This document shows positions 26,414 through 34,378 of a stretch of 64,000 nucleotides of DNA, in pieces (the stretch's first letter is position 1; each line of letters starts with the position of its first letter). Location of the stretch: the NCBI RefSeq assembly GCF_047634355.1, contig NZ_JBLIAL010000012.1, one strand, 5' to 3'. The stretch comes from Porticoccus sp002341315. Lineage in GTDB: Bacteria; Pseudomonadota; Gammaproteobacteria; Pseudomonadales; Porticoccaceae. Position numbers and translations under genes: made by a program. The notes beneath the pieces were generated by a model. The model saw nothing but the letters and a program-made list of their open reading frames with translations. It made no database searches and had not been told where the DNA came from.

Positions 26414-27307
26414 ATGGATATCACCATAAAACAGCTCAAGGCGTTTGTCACCGTTGCCCAGACTCGCAACTTCGCTGAAGCCGGCGAACGATTGCATCTC
26501 TCTCAGCCTGCACTCAGTATATCCCTGAAGAATCTGGAAGAAGTGGTGGGTGGAAAACTGCTGGCTCGCACCACTCGCACCCTTTCGCTGACCCCGGAAG
26601 GCGAGGCCTTTCTGCCGGTGGCACAGCGCCTGCTGGCCGACTGGGACAATGCGCTGACCGACCTGCACAATCTGTTCGCCATGCGACGGGGCAAACTGAG
26701 CATCGCCAGCATGGCCTCTTTTTCGATTAGCAAGCTGCCAAAAGCCCTTCACTACTACCGCGGCAAATTCCCGGATATCAATATCACGGTACAGGATGTA
26801 GTGGCAGAAGAGGTAGTGGATATGGTGCGCACAGGCCGCGTGGAGGTCGGTGTTACTTTTGATATGGAAGAGTCTGAAGATCTCCACTTTGAACCGCTCT
26901 TTGAAGACAGTTTTTACGTGGTGATGCCGGAACAACATGCCCTGCTGGCGAAAGACGAAATCGCCTGGACACAACTCCAGGAATTTCCCTTTGTGGCACT
27001 GCAACGCCCCTCGGCCATGCGTCAGATGATTGATGAGATTACCGCCAGCTGCGGCATAACCCTAACGGTGGAATTTGAAGCACACCAGCTCGCCTCCATT
27101 GGCTCCATGGTCGCCAACAAACTGGGCATCAGTGTCGTGCCATCACTGGCCATACAACAGATGCGGGCACTCGGCGCAGAGTGTCGTCCACTCACCAGCC
27201 CCGTCGTCACCCGCCAAATCGGCATTCTGACAAGGCGTCGTTACCCGCTGTCCTCTGCCGCCATGGCTCTGGTGGAGACCCTGAAATCACAAATTACGGC
27301 ACCCTGA
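26414..27307 (+). CDS. LysR-family transcriptional regulator of the CoA-transferase operon
   Basis: Regulator of 297 residues: winged helix-turn-helix at about 3-65 (TIKQLKAFVTVAQTRNFAEA, SQPALSISLKNLEE), then the substrate-binding fold (FSISKLPKALHYY, VMPEQHALLA, LGISVVPSLA). It is divergent from scoAB and an 18-base inverted repeat lies just upstream of its start. By layout it should control scoAB in response to a ketone-body or short-chain acid signal; the ligand is unknown. Confidence 0.9.
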   Translation: MDITIKQLKAFVTVAQTRNFAEAGERLHLSQPALSISLKNLEEVVGGKLLARTTRTLSLTPEGEAFLPVAQRLLADWDNALTDLHNLFAMRRGKLSIASMASFSISKLPKALHYYRGKFPDINITVQDVVAEEVVDMVRTGRVEVGVTFDMEESEDLHFEPLFEDSFYVVMPEQHALLAKDEIAWTQLQEFPFVALQRPSAMRQMIDEITASCGITLTVEFEAHQLASIGSMVANKLGISVVPSLAIQQMRALGAECRPLTSPVVTRQIGILTRRRYPLSSAAMALVETLKSQITAP

Positions 27308-27395
27308 GATTCCTCATACAGGGGCCTGATACCTGACGCTCCGGACAATATCTGTTAGGGTGTCTATCTTCTTTTCACTACCCAAATTAATCACT

Positions 27396-27806
27396 ATGAA
27401 CGATCAAAAACAATTCGACGCAGACATGAACCCCGATGAACTCTATCTTGAGGAAATTTTCACTGACCAGAAAATCGGCAGCATACGTCGGCTCAGTCCG
27501 GTCACCCGCAACGGTGACGCCGATACAAGCCGCGAAGTACTCTATATGGGTTCTACCCAGGTAATGACACCCATGGGTGCTCTGCCAATCAATTTCGAGT
27601 TGCACGCCAACAGTATCGGTGAAGCCGCCGAAAAATTCGGTGTAGAAGCCGAGGTAGCCGTTGAGCGCACTGCTCGCGAGCTTGAGGAAATGCGTCGCGA
27701 CCAGGCCTCCAAAATTGTTGTGCCCGGCCAGGGAGGCGGCGGTCCCGCCGGCAACCTCGGTGGAGGCATGGGAGGCGGACTGGGCAGCTCGGGTATTATT
27801 ACTTGA
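27396..27806 (+). CDS. Uncharacterised small cytoplasmic protein with Gly-rich tail
   Basis: I recognise this only as a family usually labelled 'cytoplasmic protein' in marine gammaproteobacteria; no function is known. It has 136 residues from the ATG at 27396 (a GTG at 27360 would add 12). The N-terminal half is acidic (DELYLEEIFTDQKIGSI). The middle, VLYMGSTQVMTPMGALPINFELHA, looks like beta structure. A charged helix (FGVEAEVAVERTARELEEMRRDQ) and KIVVPGQ follow, then a tail of about 25 residues rich in Gly. No signal peptide or membrane segment. It stands alone between LysR and YaeQ genes. Confidence 0.75.
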   Translation: MNDQKQFDADMNPDELYLEEIFTDQKIGSIRRLSPVTRNGDADTSREVLYMGSTQVMTPMGALPINFELHANSIGEAAEKFGVEAEVAVERTARELEEMRRDQASKIVVPGQGGGGPAGNLGGGMGGGLGSSGIIT

Positions 27807-27912
27807 GCCCACTCGTTACCGGACTGAAGGGTGCCAAACCAGAGAGTGCTGAACTGATAGGTTTCAGGCTGAACAACAGCCCACCGTCTGGCCTCTTATT
27901 GGGCGCCGCCCA

Positions 27913-28467
27913 ATGGCACTGAAAGCAACCGTTTTCAAAGTTGAGTTGCAGGTATCGGATCTGGACCGCAACTATTATCAAACCCACTCGCTCACCCTCG
28001 CCAGACATCCGTCAGAAACGGACGAACGCATGATGATCCGGGTGCTGGCATTTGCGCTGAATGCCAGCGAACACCTGCAGTTCACCAAAGGATTGTCCAC
28101 GGAGGCAGAACCCGATCTCTGGCAGAAAAATCTGCAGGGTGAAATCGGTCTGTGGATCGAAGTCGGGGTTCCCGACGCAAAACGAATTCGCAAAGGTTCA
28201 AACCGGGCCGAACAGGTCATCATTTATGCCTATGGCGCCAGGACAGCTCCCGTGTGGTGGGAAGGTATCCAGGGTGAACTGGCGCGCTTTGACAACCTGA
28301 CGATCAGTTACCTCTCACCGGAGAATACCGCGGCATTGGCCGGGCTGGCGAGCCGCAACATGACCCTCCAGGCAACTCTCCAGGATGGACTCATCTGGAT
28401 TGGCAACAGCGAACAGACCCTGACGATCACCCCTGAATACTGGCAACGCGCCCGACTGAGCAGCTAG
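27913..28467 (+). CDS. yaeQ: YaeQ family protein
   Basis: Protein of 184 residues with the YaeQ fold, a relative of the PD-(D/E)XK nucleases. MALKATVFKVELQVSDLDRNYY start, ARHPSETDERMMIRVLAFAL and GEIGLWIEVGVPDAKRIRK (candidate acidic and Lys active-site residues) are conserved. YaeQ was once linked to RfaH-like transcript elongation, but its real role is unclear. A short palindrome (TGGGC-GCC-GCCCA, 27900-27912) abuts the start codon and no ribosome site is obvious. Confidence 0.92.
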   Translation: MALKATVFKVELQVSDLDRNYYQTHSLTLARHPSETDERMMIRVLAFALNASEHLQFTKGLSTEAEPDLWQKNLQGEIGLWIEVGVPDAKRIRKGSNRAEQVIIYAYGARTAPVWWEGIQGELARFDNLTISYLSPENTAALAGLASRNMTLQATLQDGLIWIGNSEQTLTITPEYWQRARLSS

Positions 28468-28476
28468 TCAGACAGA

Positions 28477-28767
28477 TCAGTCCGAAACCGGCTGCACCAG
28501 CACCCAGGGCTTTACCACCACCGACCAGACCCGGGCATCACTTTCGAGCCACTTCATTGCTTGCTGGTCGGTCACCTGCCCCACCTGACCGACCGCCAGC
28601 CAGTCCTGAACACAGGTTTTATTATCCTGGCAAATCGCCCAGGCAACCTCAATCAGATCCAGCTCCGGTGACACATAAATGGTGGAACCGTTGGCAAAAA
28701 AACGCTGCAACTCCTGCCAGGGGATTTTTGCCGTCTCCTGCATCAGCTCTTCACGCTCTATCATCAC
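28477..28767 (-). CDS. DUF2288 family protein
   Basis: Small cytoplasmic protein of 96 residues with the DUF2288 pattern: IPWQELQRFFANGSTIYVSPELDLIEVA, then WLAVGQVGQVTDQQAMKW. No enzymatic motif or cofactor site is visible and the function is unknown. It converges with yaeQ, 9 bases apart, and lies 20 bases downstream of the flavoprotein gene, probably on its transcript. Confidence 0.85.
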   Translation of the reverse strand: MMIEREELMQETAKIPWQELQRFFANGSTIYVSPELDLIEVAWAICQDNKTCVQDWLAVGQVGQVTDQQAMKWLESDARVWSVVVKPWVLVQPVSD

Positions 28768-28787
28768 TCAAATACCTTTAACACACA

Positions 28788-29972
28788 TCAAACAACTCGA
28801 CCGGCAGCAGCACCCGATGCCCAGGCCCACTGGAAATTGAAGCCACCCAAATGACCGGTAACATCAAGCACCTCTCCCACAAAAAAAAGACCCGGCTGAC
28901 GCTGACTTTCCATGGTTTTAGAAGAAATCTCGCGCGTATCCACGCCCCCCAGGGTCACTTCCGCAGTCCGGTAGCCCTCCGTACCCGCAGGTTTCAACGA
29001 CCAACCCTGCAGGTTTCCAGCAACCGATGCCAACAAGTGATCTGGCCACTCTGCCAATGGTCTGTCAGCCTGTTCCCGCCACCAAAGTCCTTCCAGCTCC
29101 CGCACCAGCTTGCGTGGCAGCTGCTGGAACAACAGCGTGCGCAACAGCGCTTTCGGCTGTTCTGTTTTCAATTCGAGCAACCACTGCCGGGCATCGATAT
29201 TTGGCAACAGGTCGACCTGCACCATTTGCTCCTCCCGCCAGTAACTGGAAATCTGCAGCACCGCCGGGCCGCTGAGGCCCCGATGGGTAAAAAGCATATT
29301 CTCCAGAAACGACTGTCCACCCGTCGACACACGGACGGGCACTGACAAACCGGAGAGTTTCTCCGACAGCAGTTTAAAACCGTCGGTAAAGGTGAAGGGC
29401 ACCAGTGCTGGCCGCAACGGGACGACATTATGGCCGAATTGTCTCGCCAGCCGGTAGCCGAAGTCGGAACCCCCCAGGGTGGGCACCGACAGGCCGCCAC
29501 AGGCCACTACCAGTGAGTCAGCCTGCAATTCCCCCTGGGTTGTTGCAACTCGAAACTTCTCGTCAGACGTCACCTCGCGAATATCGCTGCCGGTTTTCAA
29601 CACCACCCCGACCTGTTCGGCTTCCGCCAGCAACATGTCGAGAATATCCCGAGAGCTGTTATCACAAAACAACTGGCCGAGCGTTTTCTCGTGGTAGGGA
29701 ATCCCGTGCCTGTTCACCAGTTCGATAAAATCCCACTGGGTATAACAACTCAATGCCGATTTGCAGAAATGTGGGTTGGCAGAGAGAAAATGCTCCGGCT
29801 CTACATACAGGTTCGTGAAATTACAACGGCCGCCACCCGACATCAGGATTTTCTTGCCCGCCCTGTTGGCCCGCTCCAGCAACAAGACCCTGCGCCCACG
29901 CTGACCCGCAACCATAGCGGCCATCAGCCCAGCAGCACCGGCCCCGATAACAATCACATCCCACTGGTTCAA
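28788..29972 (-). CDS. HI0933-type FAD-dependent oxidoreductase (YhiN-like)
   Basis: Flavoprotein of 394 residues. The N-terminal dinucleotide motif GAGAAGLMAA is followed by LLERANRAGKKILMSGGGRCNFTN, the diagnostic stretch of the HI0933/YhiN family. VVACGGLSVPTLGGSDFGY and a C-terminal FFVGEVLDVTGHLGGFNFQWAW complete the FAD site. The reaction is unknown; the family may reduce modified tRNA or sulfur compounds, but this is not established. Upstream of DUF2288 on the same strand. Confidence 0.93.
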   Translation of the reverse strand: MNQWDVIVIGAGAAGLMAAMVAGQRGRRVLLLERANRAGKKILMSGGGRCNFTNLYVEPEHFLSANPHFCKSALSCYTQWDFIELVNRHGIPYHEKTLGQLFCDNSSRDILDMLLAEAEQVGVVLKTGSDIREVTSDEKFRVATTQGELQADSLVVACGGLSVPTLGGSDFGYRLARQFGHNVVPLRPALVPFTFTDGFKLLSEKLSGLSVPVRVSTGGQSFLENMLFTHRGLSGPAVLQISSYWREEQMVQVDLLPNIDARQWLLELKTEQPKALLRTLLFQQLPRKLVRELEGLWWREQADRPLAEWPDHLLASVAGNLQGWSLKPAGTEGYRTAEVTLGGVDTREISSKTMESQRQPGLFFVGEVLDVTGHLGGFNFQWAWASGAAAGRVV

Positions 29973-30094
29973 TCTTGCGCCTGTTTAAAATCCACAAAGC
30001 ACGCATTCTATCGGTCGCCGACTGCAGGTACTATAGCGGCCAGCAAGGCTGTCCATTGTGGACAACGCTGCTATCCAGCCAATCTGTTGAGTGC

Positions 30095-30382
30095 ATGTCC
30101 ATGTTTAAAGTGAATGAATATTTTGGTGGCAAAGTAGTCTCTATCGGCTTCCAGACCGAAACCCTGCCTGCCACGGTGGGTGTCATGGCCCCCGGTGAGC
30201 ACGAATTCTGTCCCGACAAAAAAGAAACCCTGACGGTAATCAGCGGCGCACTGACAGTAAAACTGCCGGATCAGGATGACTGGCAGACCTTTAAACCCGG
30301 TGAGAGCTTCGAGGTATCACCAAACAGGGCTTTCCAGTTACAGGTGGCCGTGGATACTGCCTACCTGTGTACCTACGAATAG
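30095..30382 (+). CDS. ppnP: Pyrimidine/purine nucleoside phosphorylase PpnP
   Basis: Cupin-fold protein of 95 residues matching E. coli PpnP (YaiE, 94 residues): NEYFGGKVVSIGF, then VGVMAPGEHEF, ETLTVISGALTVKLP and ending in AYLCTYE. It catalyses phosphorolysis of several nucleosides to base and ribose-1-phosphate. The start is the ATG at 30095 or the one two codons later at 30101; the open frame extending to 29975 is not conserved. Divergent from the flavoprotein gene. Confidence 0.92.
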   Translation: MSMFKVNEYFGGKVVSIGFQTETLPATVGVMAPGEHEFCPDKKETLTVISGALTVKLPDQDDWQTFKPGESFEVSPNRAFQLQVAVDTAYLCTYE

Positions 30383-30402
30383 GGTGACCGGGCAAACGGA
30401 TC

Positions 30403-30675
30403 TCAACTCGGAGTCATCTGCGCGGCAGAGATCAGCTGTAACTTCTCAGAACGAGGCAGTTTTTTGATGGCCGCCTCCCGCTTTGATGCAGCACTGCGAT
30501 TACCGGCACCCTCCGTATAGACCACCCTGACCGGCTGCCGCCCCCGATGAAAATAACGCGCTCCACTCTTGCCCGCCAGGTGTGCGCGAAAACGTCGGGT
30601 GATGTCGGTGGTAATACCGGTATAGAGCGAGCCATCGCTGGCTTCAATCATGTAGACAACCCAGTCCTGAGTCAT
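30403..30675 (-). CDS. GIY-YIG nuclease family protein (YhbQ-like)
   Basis: Single-domain GIY-YIG protein of 90 residues. VVYMIEASDGSLYTGIT is the GIY...YIG element, RRFRAHLAGKSGARYF supplies the catalytic Arg and Lys region, and REAAIKKLPRSEK is the C-terminal helix. E. coli YhbQ-type proteins cut DNA weakly or serve in repair; the role is unclear. The start overlaps the SprT stop by 4 bases, so the two are translationally coupled. Confidence 0.92.
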   Translation of the reverse strand: MTQDWVVYMIEASDGSLYTGITTDITRRFRAHLAGKSGARYFHRGRQPVRVVYTEGAGNRSAASKREAAIKKLPRSEKLQLISAAQMTPS

Positions 30676-31199
30676 GAAGCGGCAGTCAGTGTCTCACCGC
30701 AGTCACGGCAGCGATAGCGCGCTTCACCTCGCTGGACGCTGTTGTGTCGACGGGTGACCAGATGGTGGGTGGAACACTCACAGCGATAGGTAAAACGCCG
30801 CTGCCGACGCACCGGGATACCGGCCAGATCAAAGCTCCCGGTGGCACGGGGTTCGACGTCGAACGCATTCATGATCCCGCGCCACTGAACGCCATGGGGC
30901 CGCACTCTGCCGAGGCCGTGCAGGCAGTCCACCAGATAGTGGGCCACCTCATGGGGCACAGTCACCGCCATACTGTCATCAAAATACTTGGCAAAAATCC
31001 ACGGGTTGTAACGAATAACCCGCTGGGTATTCCTGACCCGATACATCCCCGCCGTACCACCACTCAAATCGAAAACCACTGGTATCTCAGAAAATTCCTG
31101 GCCAAATAGTTTGCTGCCACGCCGAATGAAACCAGCCGTCCTCTCTACAACCTGAAGACGCTGTCGCTCACTGATCGGGGTAATATATTTCATCCGCAC
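30672..31199 (-). CDS. sprT: SprT family zinc metalloprotease-like protein
   Basis: Protein of 175 residues with the SprT layout: HEVAHYLVD is the zinc HExxH, RYNPWIFAKYF precedes it, and the C-terminal zinc ribbon uses Cys pairs in YRCECSTHH and YRCRDCGE. SprT proteins resemble the SPRTN protease that clears DNA-protein cross-links, but the bacterial role is not well defined. The start may be the second Met (31193). Divergent from the PHP-domain gene with only 37 bases between, and coupled to the GIY-YIG gene downstream. Confidence 0.9.
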   Translation of the reverse strand: MRMKYITPISERQRLQVVERTAGFIRRGSKLFGQEFSEIPVVFDLSGGTAGMYRVRNTQRVIRYNPWIFAKYFDDSMAVTVPHEVAHYLVDCLHGLGRVRPHGVQWRGIMNAFDVEPRATGSFDLAGIPVRRQRRFTYRCECSTHHLVTRRHNSVQRGEARYRCRDCGETLTAAS

Positions 31200-31236
31200 A
31201 GTATAGCCGCAAACCGTCTCGGGCTATAATCGCACA

Positions 31237-32058
31237 ATGATTTTTGACCTGCACAGCCACACCACCTGCTCCGATGGCACCCTCTCGCCCACCGAACTGG
31301 TGAACCTGGCAGCGGAGGCCGGCGTCGATGTTCTGGCGATTACCGATCACGACAGTATCAGCGCCTGGCAACAACTGGAGCTATGCAAAGCTCAGCCTCT
31401 CCGGGTAATTCCAGCTTTGGAATTTTCCAGCCAATGGCGCAAGACCGGTGTACATATTCTGGGCCTCAATGTCGACATCCATAGTGAAGCCCTGCAAGCC
31501 GGTGTCCAATTTCAGCAACATGCCCGCCGACTCAGGGCCGAACGTATTGCCGAGAAACTGCAACAGGCAGGATTTCACGATGCATTGGCTGGAGCCACGG
31601 CCGTCGCCGGCAACAACAACCTGGGCCGCCCCCATTTTGCCCAGCATCTGGTAAATATCGGTGCGGTTAACAACTTCAAACAAGCCTTCAAAAAATATCT
31701 CGGAGCCGGCAAGCCGGGCGATATAAAGCAATGCTGGGCCGATATACCGCAAATAGTGGCATGGATCCGGGATGCGGGTGGAACAGCAGTGCTGGCCCAC
31801 CCGGTTAAGTATGACCTCACCCGCACCAAACTGGTCGCATTGGTAGACGATTTTATCGCTGCAGGTGGCCAGGGTATGGAAGTGGTGTCCGGCAAACAGA
31901 TGCCCAACACTACCAGAGACTTGGCCATTATCTGCCAGCAAAAACAACTGCTCGCGTCCTGCGGCTCCGACTTTCATCAACCGGGACAACCCTGGGCGGA
32001 GCTGGGTCGCTTTCCAGCCCTGCCCAAACAGTGTCAACCGGTCTGGCAACACTGGTAA
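31237..32058 (+). CDS. rnm: PHP-domain 5'-3' exoribonuclease RNase AM (YciV/TrpH)
   Basis: Metal-dependent phosphoesterase of 273 residues. DLHSHTTCSDG supplies the first His pair, AITDHDS the Asp/His, HPVKYDLTRTKL and CGSDFHQPG later metal ligands. The E. coli homologue trims 5' ends of 5S, 16S and 23S rRNA and degrades short oligonucleotides or 3',5'-bisphosphonucleotides. All metal ligands are present and the length is normal. A small uncharacterised gene starts one base after its stop. Confidence 0.9.
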   Translation: MIFDLHSHTTCSDGTLSPTELVNLAAEAGVDVLAITDHDSISAWQQLELCKAQPLRVIPALEFSSQWRKTGVHILGLNVDIHSEALQAGVQFQQHARRLRAERIAEKLQQAGFHDALAGATAVAGNNNLGRPHFAQHLVNIGAVNNFKQAFKKYLGAGKPGDIKQCWADIPQIVAWIRDAGGTAVLAHPVKYDLTRTKLVALVDDFIAAGGQGMEVVSGKQMPNTTRDLAIICQQKQLLASCGSDFHQPGQPWAELGRFPALPKQCQPVWQHW

Positions 32059-32059
32059 C

Positions 32060-32410
32060 ATGAGCGCATCTATTTGTAACAAAGCGAGCTACGTGAATAA
32101 ACTACCCACCAAATCGCAACTTCGCCGGCAACTGCAGCAACAGGTAGACAGCTACCTCAAACAGGGTGGCGAAATACAACAGATCCCCCGCGGTATCAGC
32201 GGTCGGGAGAACGCGTGTGAGAGCTTGCCGACCGTCTTTTTCAATCAGCCAAAGGCCGAACGCACCCCCGTGCCTGAAGTGCTGGCCGCGTTGGACTCCC
32301 GTCGTCCCAAAAAGCCGTCACCTAACAGATCCACTAGAGTTCGGCCAAAAGAAACCATTATTTATGATGACTTCGGTGAACCCATCAGGCGGATCTGGCA
32401 GGACAAGTAA
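32060..32410 (+). CDS. Small basic uncharacterised protein
   Basis: About 116 residues from the ATG at 32060, or 105 from a GTG at 32093 (VNKLPTKSQLRRQL), which has a GCGAG upstream. Features: an N-terminal helix (SQLRRQLQQQVDSYLKQ), then GGEIQQIPRGISGREN, resembling the GG-x-[IV]-Q-x-I motif of small RNA-polymerase-associated proteins such as SutA. A basic Pro-rich linker and ETIIYDDFGEPIRRIWQ at the end complete it. No signal or membrane segment. It directly follows RNase AM and is probably cotranscribed. Function unknown. Confidence 0.72.
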   Translation: MSASICNKASYVNKLPTKSQLRRQLQQQVDSYLKQGGEIQQIPRGISGRENACESLPTVFFNQPKAERTPVPEVLAALDSRRPKKPSPNRSTRVRPKETIIYDDFGEPIRRIWQDK

Positions 32411-32490
32411 CAGACAGCGGACCGGGCAATCAGCGGCCTGTTCAGATTCAGTTTCCAAAAAAATGGCCCATTGAAAACAGGGTATTCGTC

Positions 32491-32886
32491 ATGAAATTTC
32501 CTTTTGTACTGACACTAACACTGCTGGGTTTCATGCAGGCAAATGCTGGCAAACTGTCTATTGCCGATATCCAGCCACCAGAAAATCTGGTCAATATCCA
32601 CGTGGAAAACCTGAGCAGTGACCGACATGCTTCGGATTTCATCGTGTTTGTGAAGCAGTTTGTACCTTTACACAAACATCTCGCCCACACAGAAACGATT
32701 TATATCCTTGAGGGAACCGGCTTGATGCGACTGGGTGAAGAAGAGTTTGCAGTGGGCCCCGGGGATTTTATCAAGGTACCGGAAGGGACAGCCCACGGGG
32801 TAAAGACTACGTCATCAGTGCCGCTCAAGGCACTTTCGGTGCAGGCGCCAGAATTTCTGGGTGATGACAGGGTGTTCCTCGAATAA
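32491..32886 (+). CDS. Exported cupin-domain protein
   Basis: Protein of 131 residues with a signal peptide (cut expected near NAG, about residue 19). The mature part is a single cupin: PLHKHLAHTETIYILEGTGLMRLGEE (first motif, two or three His and a Glu) and PGDFIKVPEGTAHGV (second motif His). A metal-binding periplasmic protein is likely; the reaction is unknown. It stands alone between the small protein and the porin. Confidence 0.85.
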   Translation: MKFPFVLTLTLLGFMQANAGKLSIADIQPPENLVNIHVENLSSDRHASDFIVFVKQFVPLHKHLAHTETIYILEGTGLMRLGEEEFAVGPGDFIKVPEGTAHGVKTTSSVPLKALSVQAPEFLGDDRVFLE

Positions 32887-33004
32887 TCGTATAAACACTG
32901 TCAGATGGGAGCACGGCTTCATAGTGCCAGCGACAAAGTTGCCGCTCAGTCGGCAAGCCAAAAAAGCCTGGGGTGTAAATTAGCCTTTGCTGCAACCCGG
33001 CCTA

Positions 33005-33010
33005 TATAAT
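33005..33010 (+). promoter_or_regulatory. Candidate -10 box of the porin gene
   Basis: A perfect TATAAT lies 41 bases before the porin start. No good -35 is present at the normal distance (nearest is TTAGCC), so activator dependence is possible. Confidence 0.4.
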
Positions 33011-33050
33011 CCCAAGATCAGAATAACAGCAATAAAAATGGGGAGAAGAC

Positions 33051-34229
33051 ATGGCAATCAAAAATGCCTGGTGGCGTCGCGCACGCCAAAATCGTGTAAG
33101 ACACAAAAGTTACGCATCCTTTGCAGTGCTCTCTCTGCTGGCCAGCTTTACCACGCTGCCCGTCCATGCCGGGCTAAAAGCGGCACACAGCGATACGCTC
33201 TGGGTCAGTCTCGGTGGTGGTATACGCATGCAGCACACCACTAGAAACAGTGCCACTGACGGCAGCAATGAATTCACGATGGACAGTATGCGGCTGTACA
33301 TCGCCGGACAGCTCAGCGAACACTTGAAATTCAGCATCAACACCGAGAAGTATGAAGGCGACTCCGTCATGATCATTGATGCGATCCTGCAATTTGATCT
33401 CGATCCGAAGTTTAACCTCTGGGTTGGCCGCACACTGGTTCCCACCGACCGGCCGGGACTGAACGGCCCCTACACCGGTATGAGCTGGAACCAGTATCGT
33501 CAACCACTGTTCCCGTCAGATTACGATGGTCCGGCCGGACGACTCGGCCGCAGTGAAGGTGCCGTCGTCTTTGGTGCCATTGACAAAGTACAGTACCTGG
33601 CGGGTATTTTTGAGGGCACCGACAACCACGGCAACACCGACGATCATCTGCTGTATGCAGGCCGTATTGCCTATAACTTTCTCAATGTGGAACCATTGGT
33701 GGGCTACTACACCGCAGCCACACACTATGGCAAAGCCGGCGACCTGCTGACAGCAGCACTGACTTTTCAAAGTCAGAAAGACAGCACGGGAAGCAGGCAG
33801 GATCCCGGCGACTTTACAGGCTTTGCCTTTGATATCTTTTCTGAAACCGTGCTGGACAACCGGGGGGTAGTGACCTTTGAGGCAGGCTACAAGAATATGG
33901 ACGGGGATTTCACATTCGCATCACCACCCACTGATGGACTGGATGAATGTTTCTGCCTTTTCAAAGGCGACTCCTACTTTGCCACGACCGGTTATTTATT
34001 CCCGCAAAAAATCGGCTTTGGGCAGTTTCAGCCCTATGTTCGCTACATGAAAAATGACCCGGACGATGCCGACACCAGCGACACTACCGAATGGGGTCTG
34101 AATTACGTCATCAACGGCTACAAGGCAACCGTCAACCTTCACTATGTTACAGGTGACGCCAATGCCAGCGGTTACGCCGGCATGGATACCGACATTGTTT
34201 CACTGGGATTGATCTTGCAGTACTACTGA
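33051..34229 (+). CDS. OprP/OprO-like outer-membrane porin
   Basis: Porin of 392 residues. A long, arginine-rich n-region (RRARQNRVRHK) precedes the hydrophobic core and a cut after VHA near residue 41. The mature protein has DSMRLYIAGQLSEHLKFSINTEKYEGDSV and PKFNLWVGRTLVPTDR, the N-terminal pattern of phosphate-selective (OprP/OprO) porins. It alternates beta strands to a C-terminal LILQYY for BamA recognition. A Cys pair (DECFCLFKGD) sits in a loop. GGGAGAAG precedes the ATG. Phosphate or another anion is the likely substrate by family. Confidence 0.85.
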   Translation: MAIKNAWWRRARQNRVRHKSYASFAVLSLLASFTTLPVHAGLKAAHSDTLWVSLGGGIRMQHTTRNSATDGSNEFTMDSMRLYIAGQLSEHLKFSINTEKYEGDSVMIIDAILQFDLDPKFNLWVGRTLVPTDRPGLNGPYTGMSWNQYRQPLFPSDYDGPAGRLGRSEGAVVFGAIDKVQYLAGIFEGTDNHGNTDDHLLYAGRIAYNFLNVEPLVGYYTAATHYGKAGDLLTAALTFQSQKDSTGSRQDPGDFTGFAFDIFSETVLDNRGVVTFEAGYKNMDGDFTFASPPTDGLDECFCLFKGDSYFATTGYLFPQKIGFGQFQPYVRYMKNDPDDADTSDTTEWGLNYVINGYKATVNLHYVTGDANASGYAGMDTDIVSLGLILQYY

Positions 34230-34305
34230 TCTCAGAACGAGACGAACAATTCAAAATAGCTGCCACAGGCTGTTGCAGCTCGAAGCGACCTCTGAACCGC
34301 AGAAA

Positions 34306-34332
34306 CCGGGCATTACTGGAGGTAATGCCCGG
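34306..34332. terminator. Strong hairpin between porin and slyD copy 2
   Basis: CCGGGCATTAC-TGGAG-GTAATGCCCGG, an 11-pair perfect stem in the gap where the two genes converge. The T runs are poor on both strands (TTTCT on minus), so it may be a weak terminator or an mRNA 3'-end stabiliser. Confidence 0.5.
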
Positions 34333-34378
34333 GACCGTCGGAAGTATTGGTTATGTCCGGTGTCAGGGGGATACCCGC

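Noticed and set aside
27900..27912. Palindrome TGGGC-GCC-GCCCA at the yaeQ start
   Set aside because: A five-pair stem can occur by chance; no regulator or conservation supports it as a feature.
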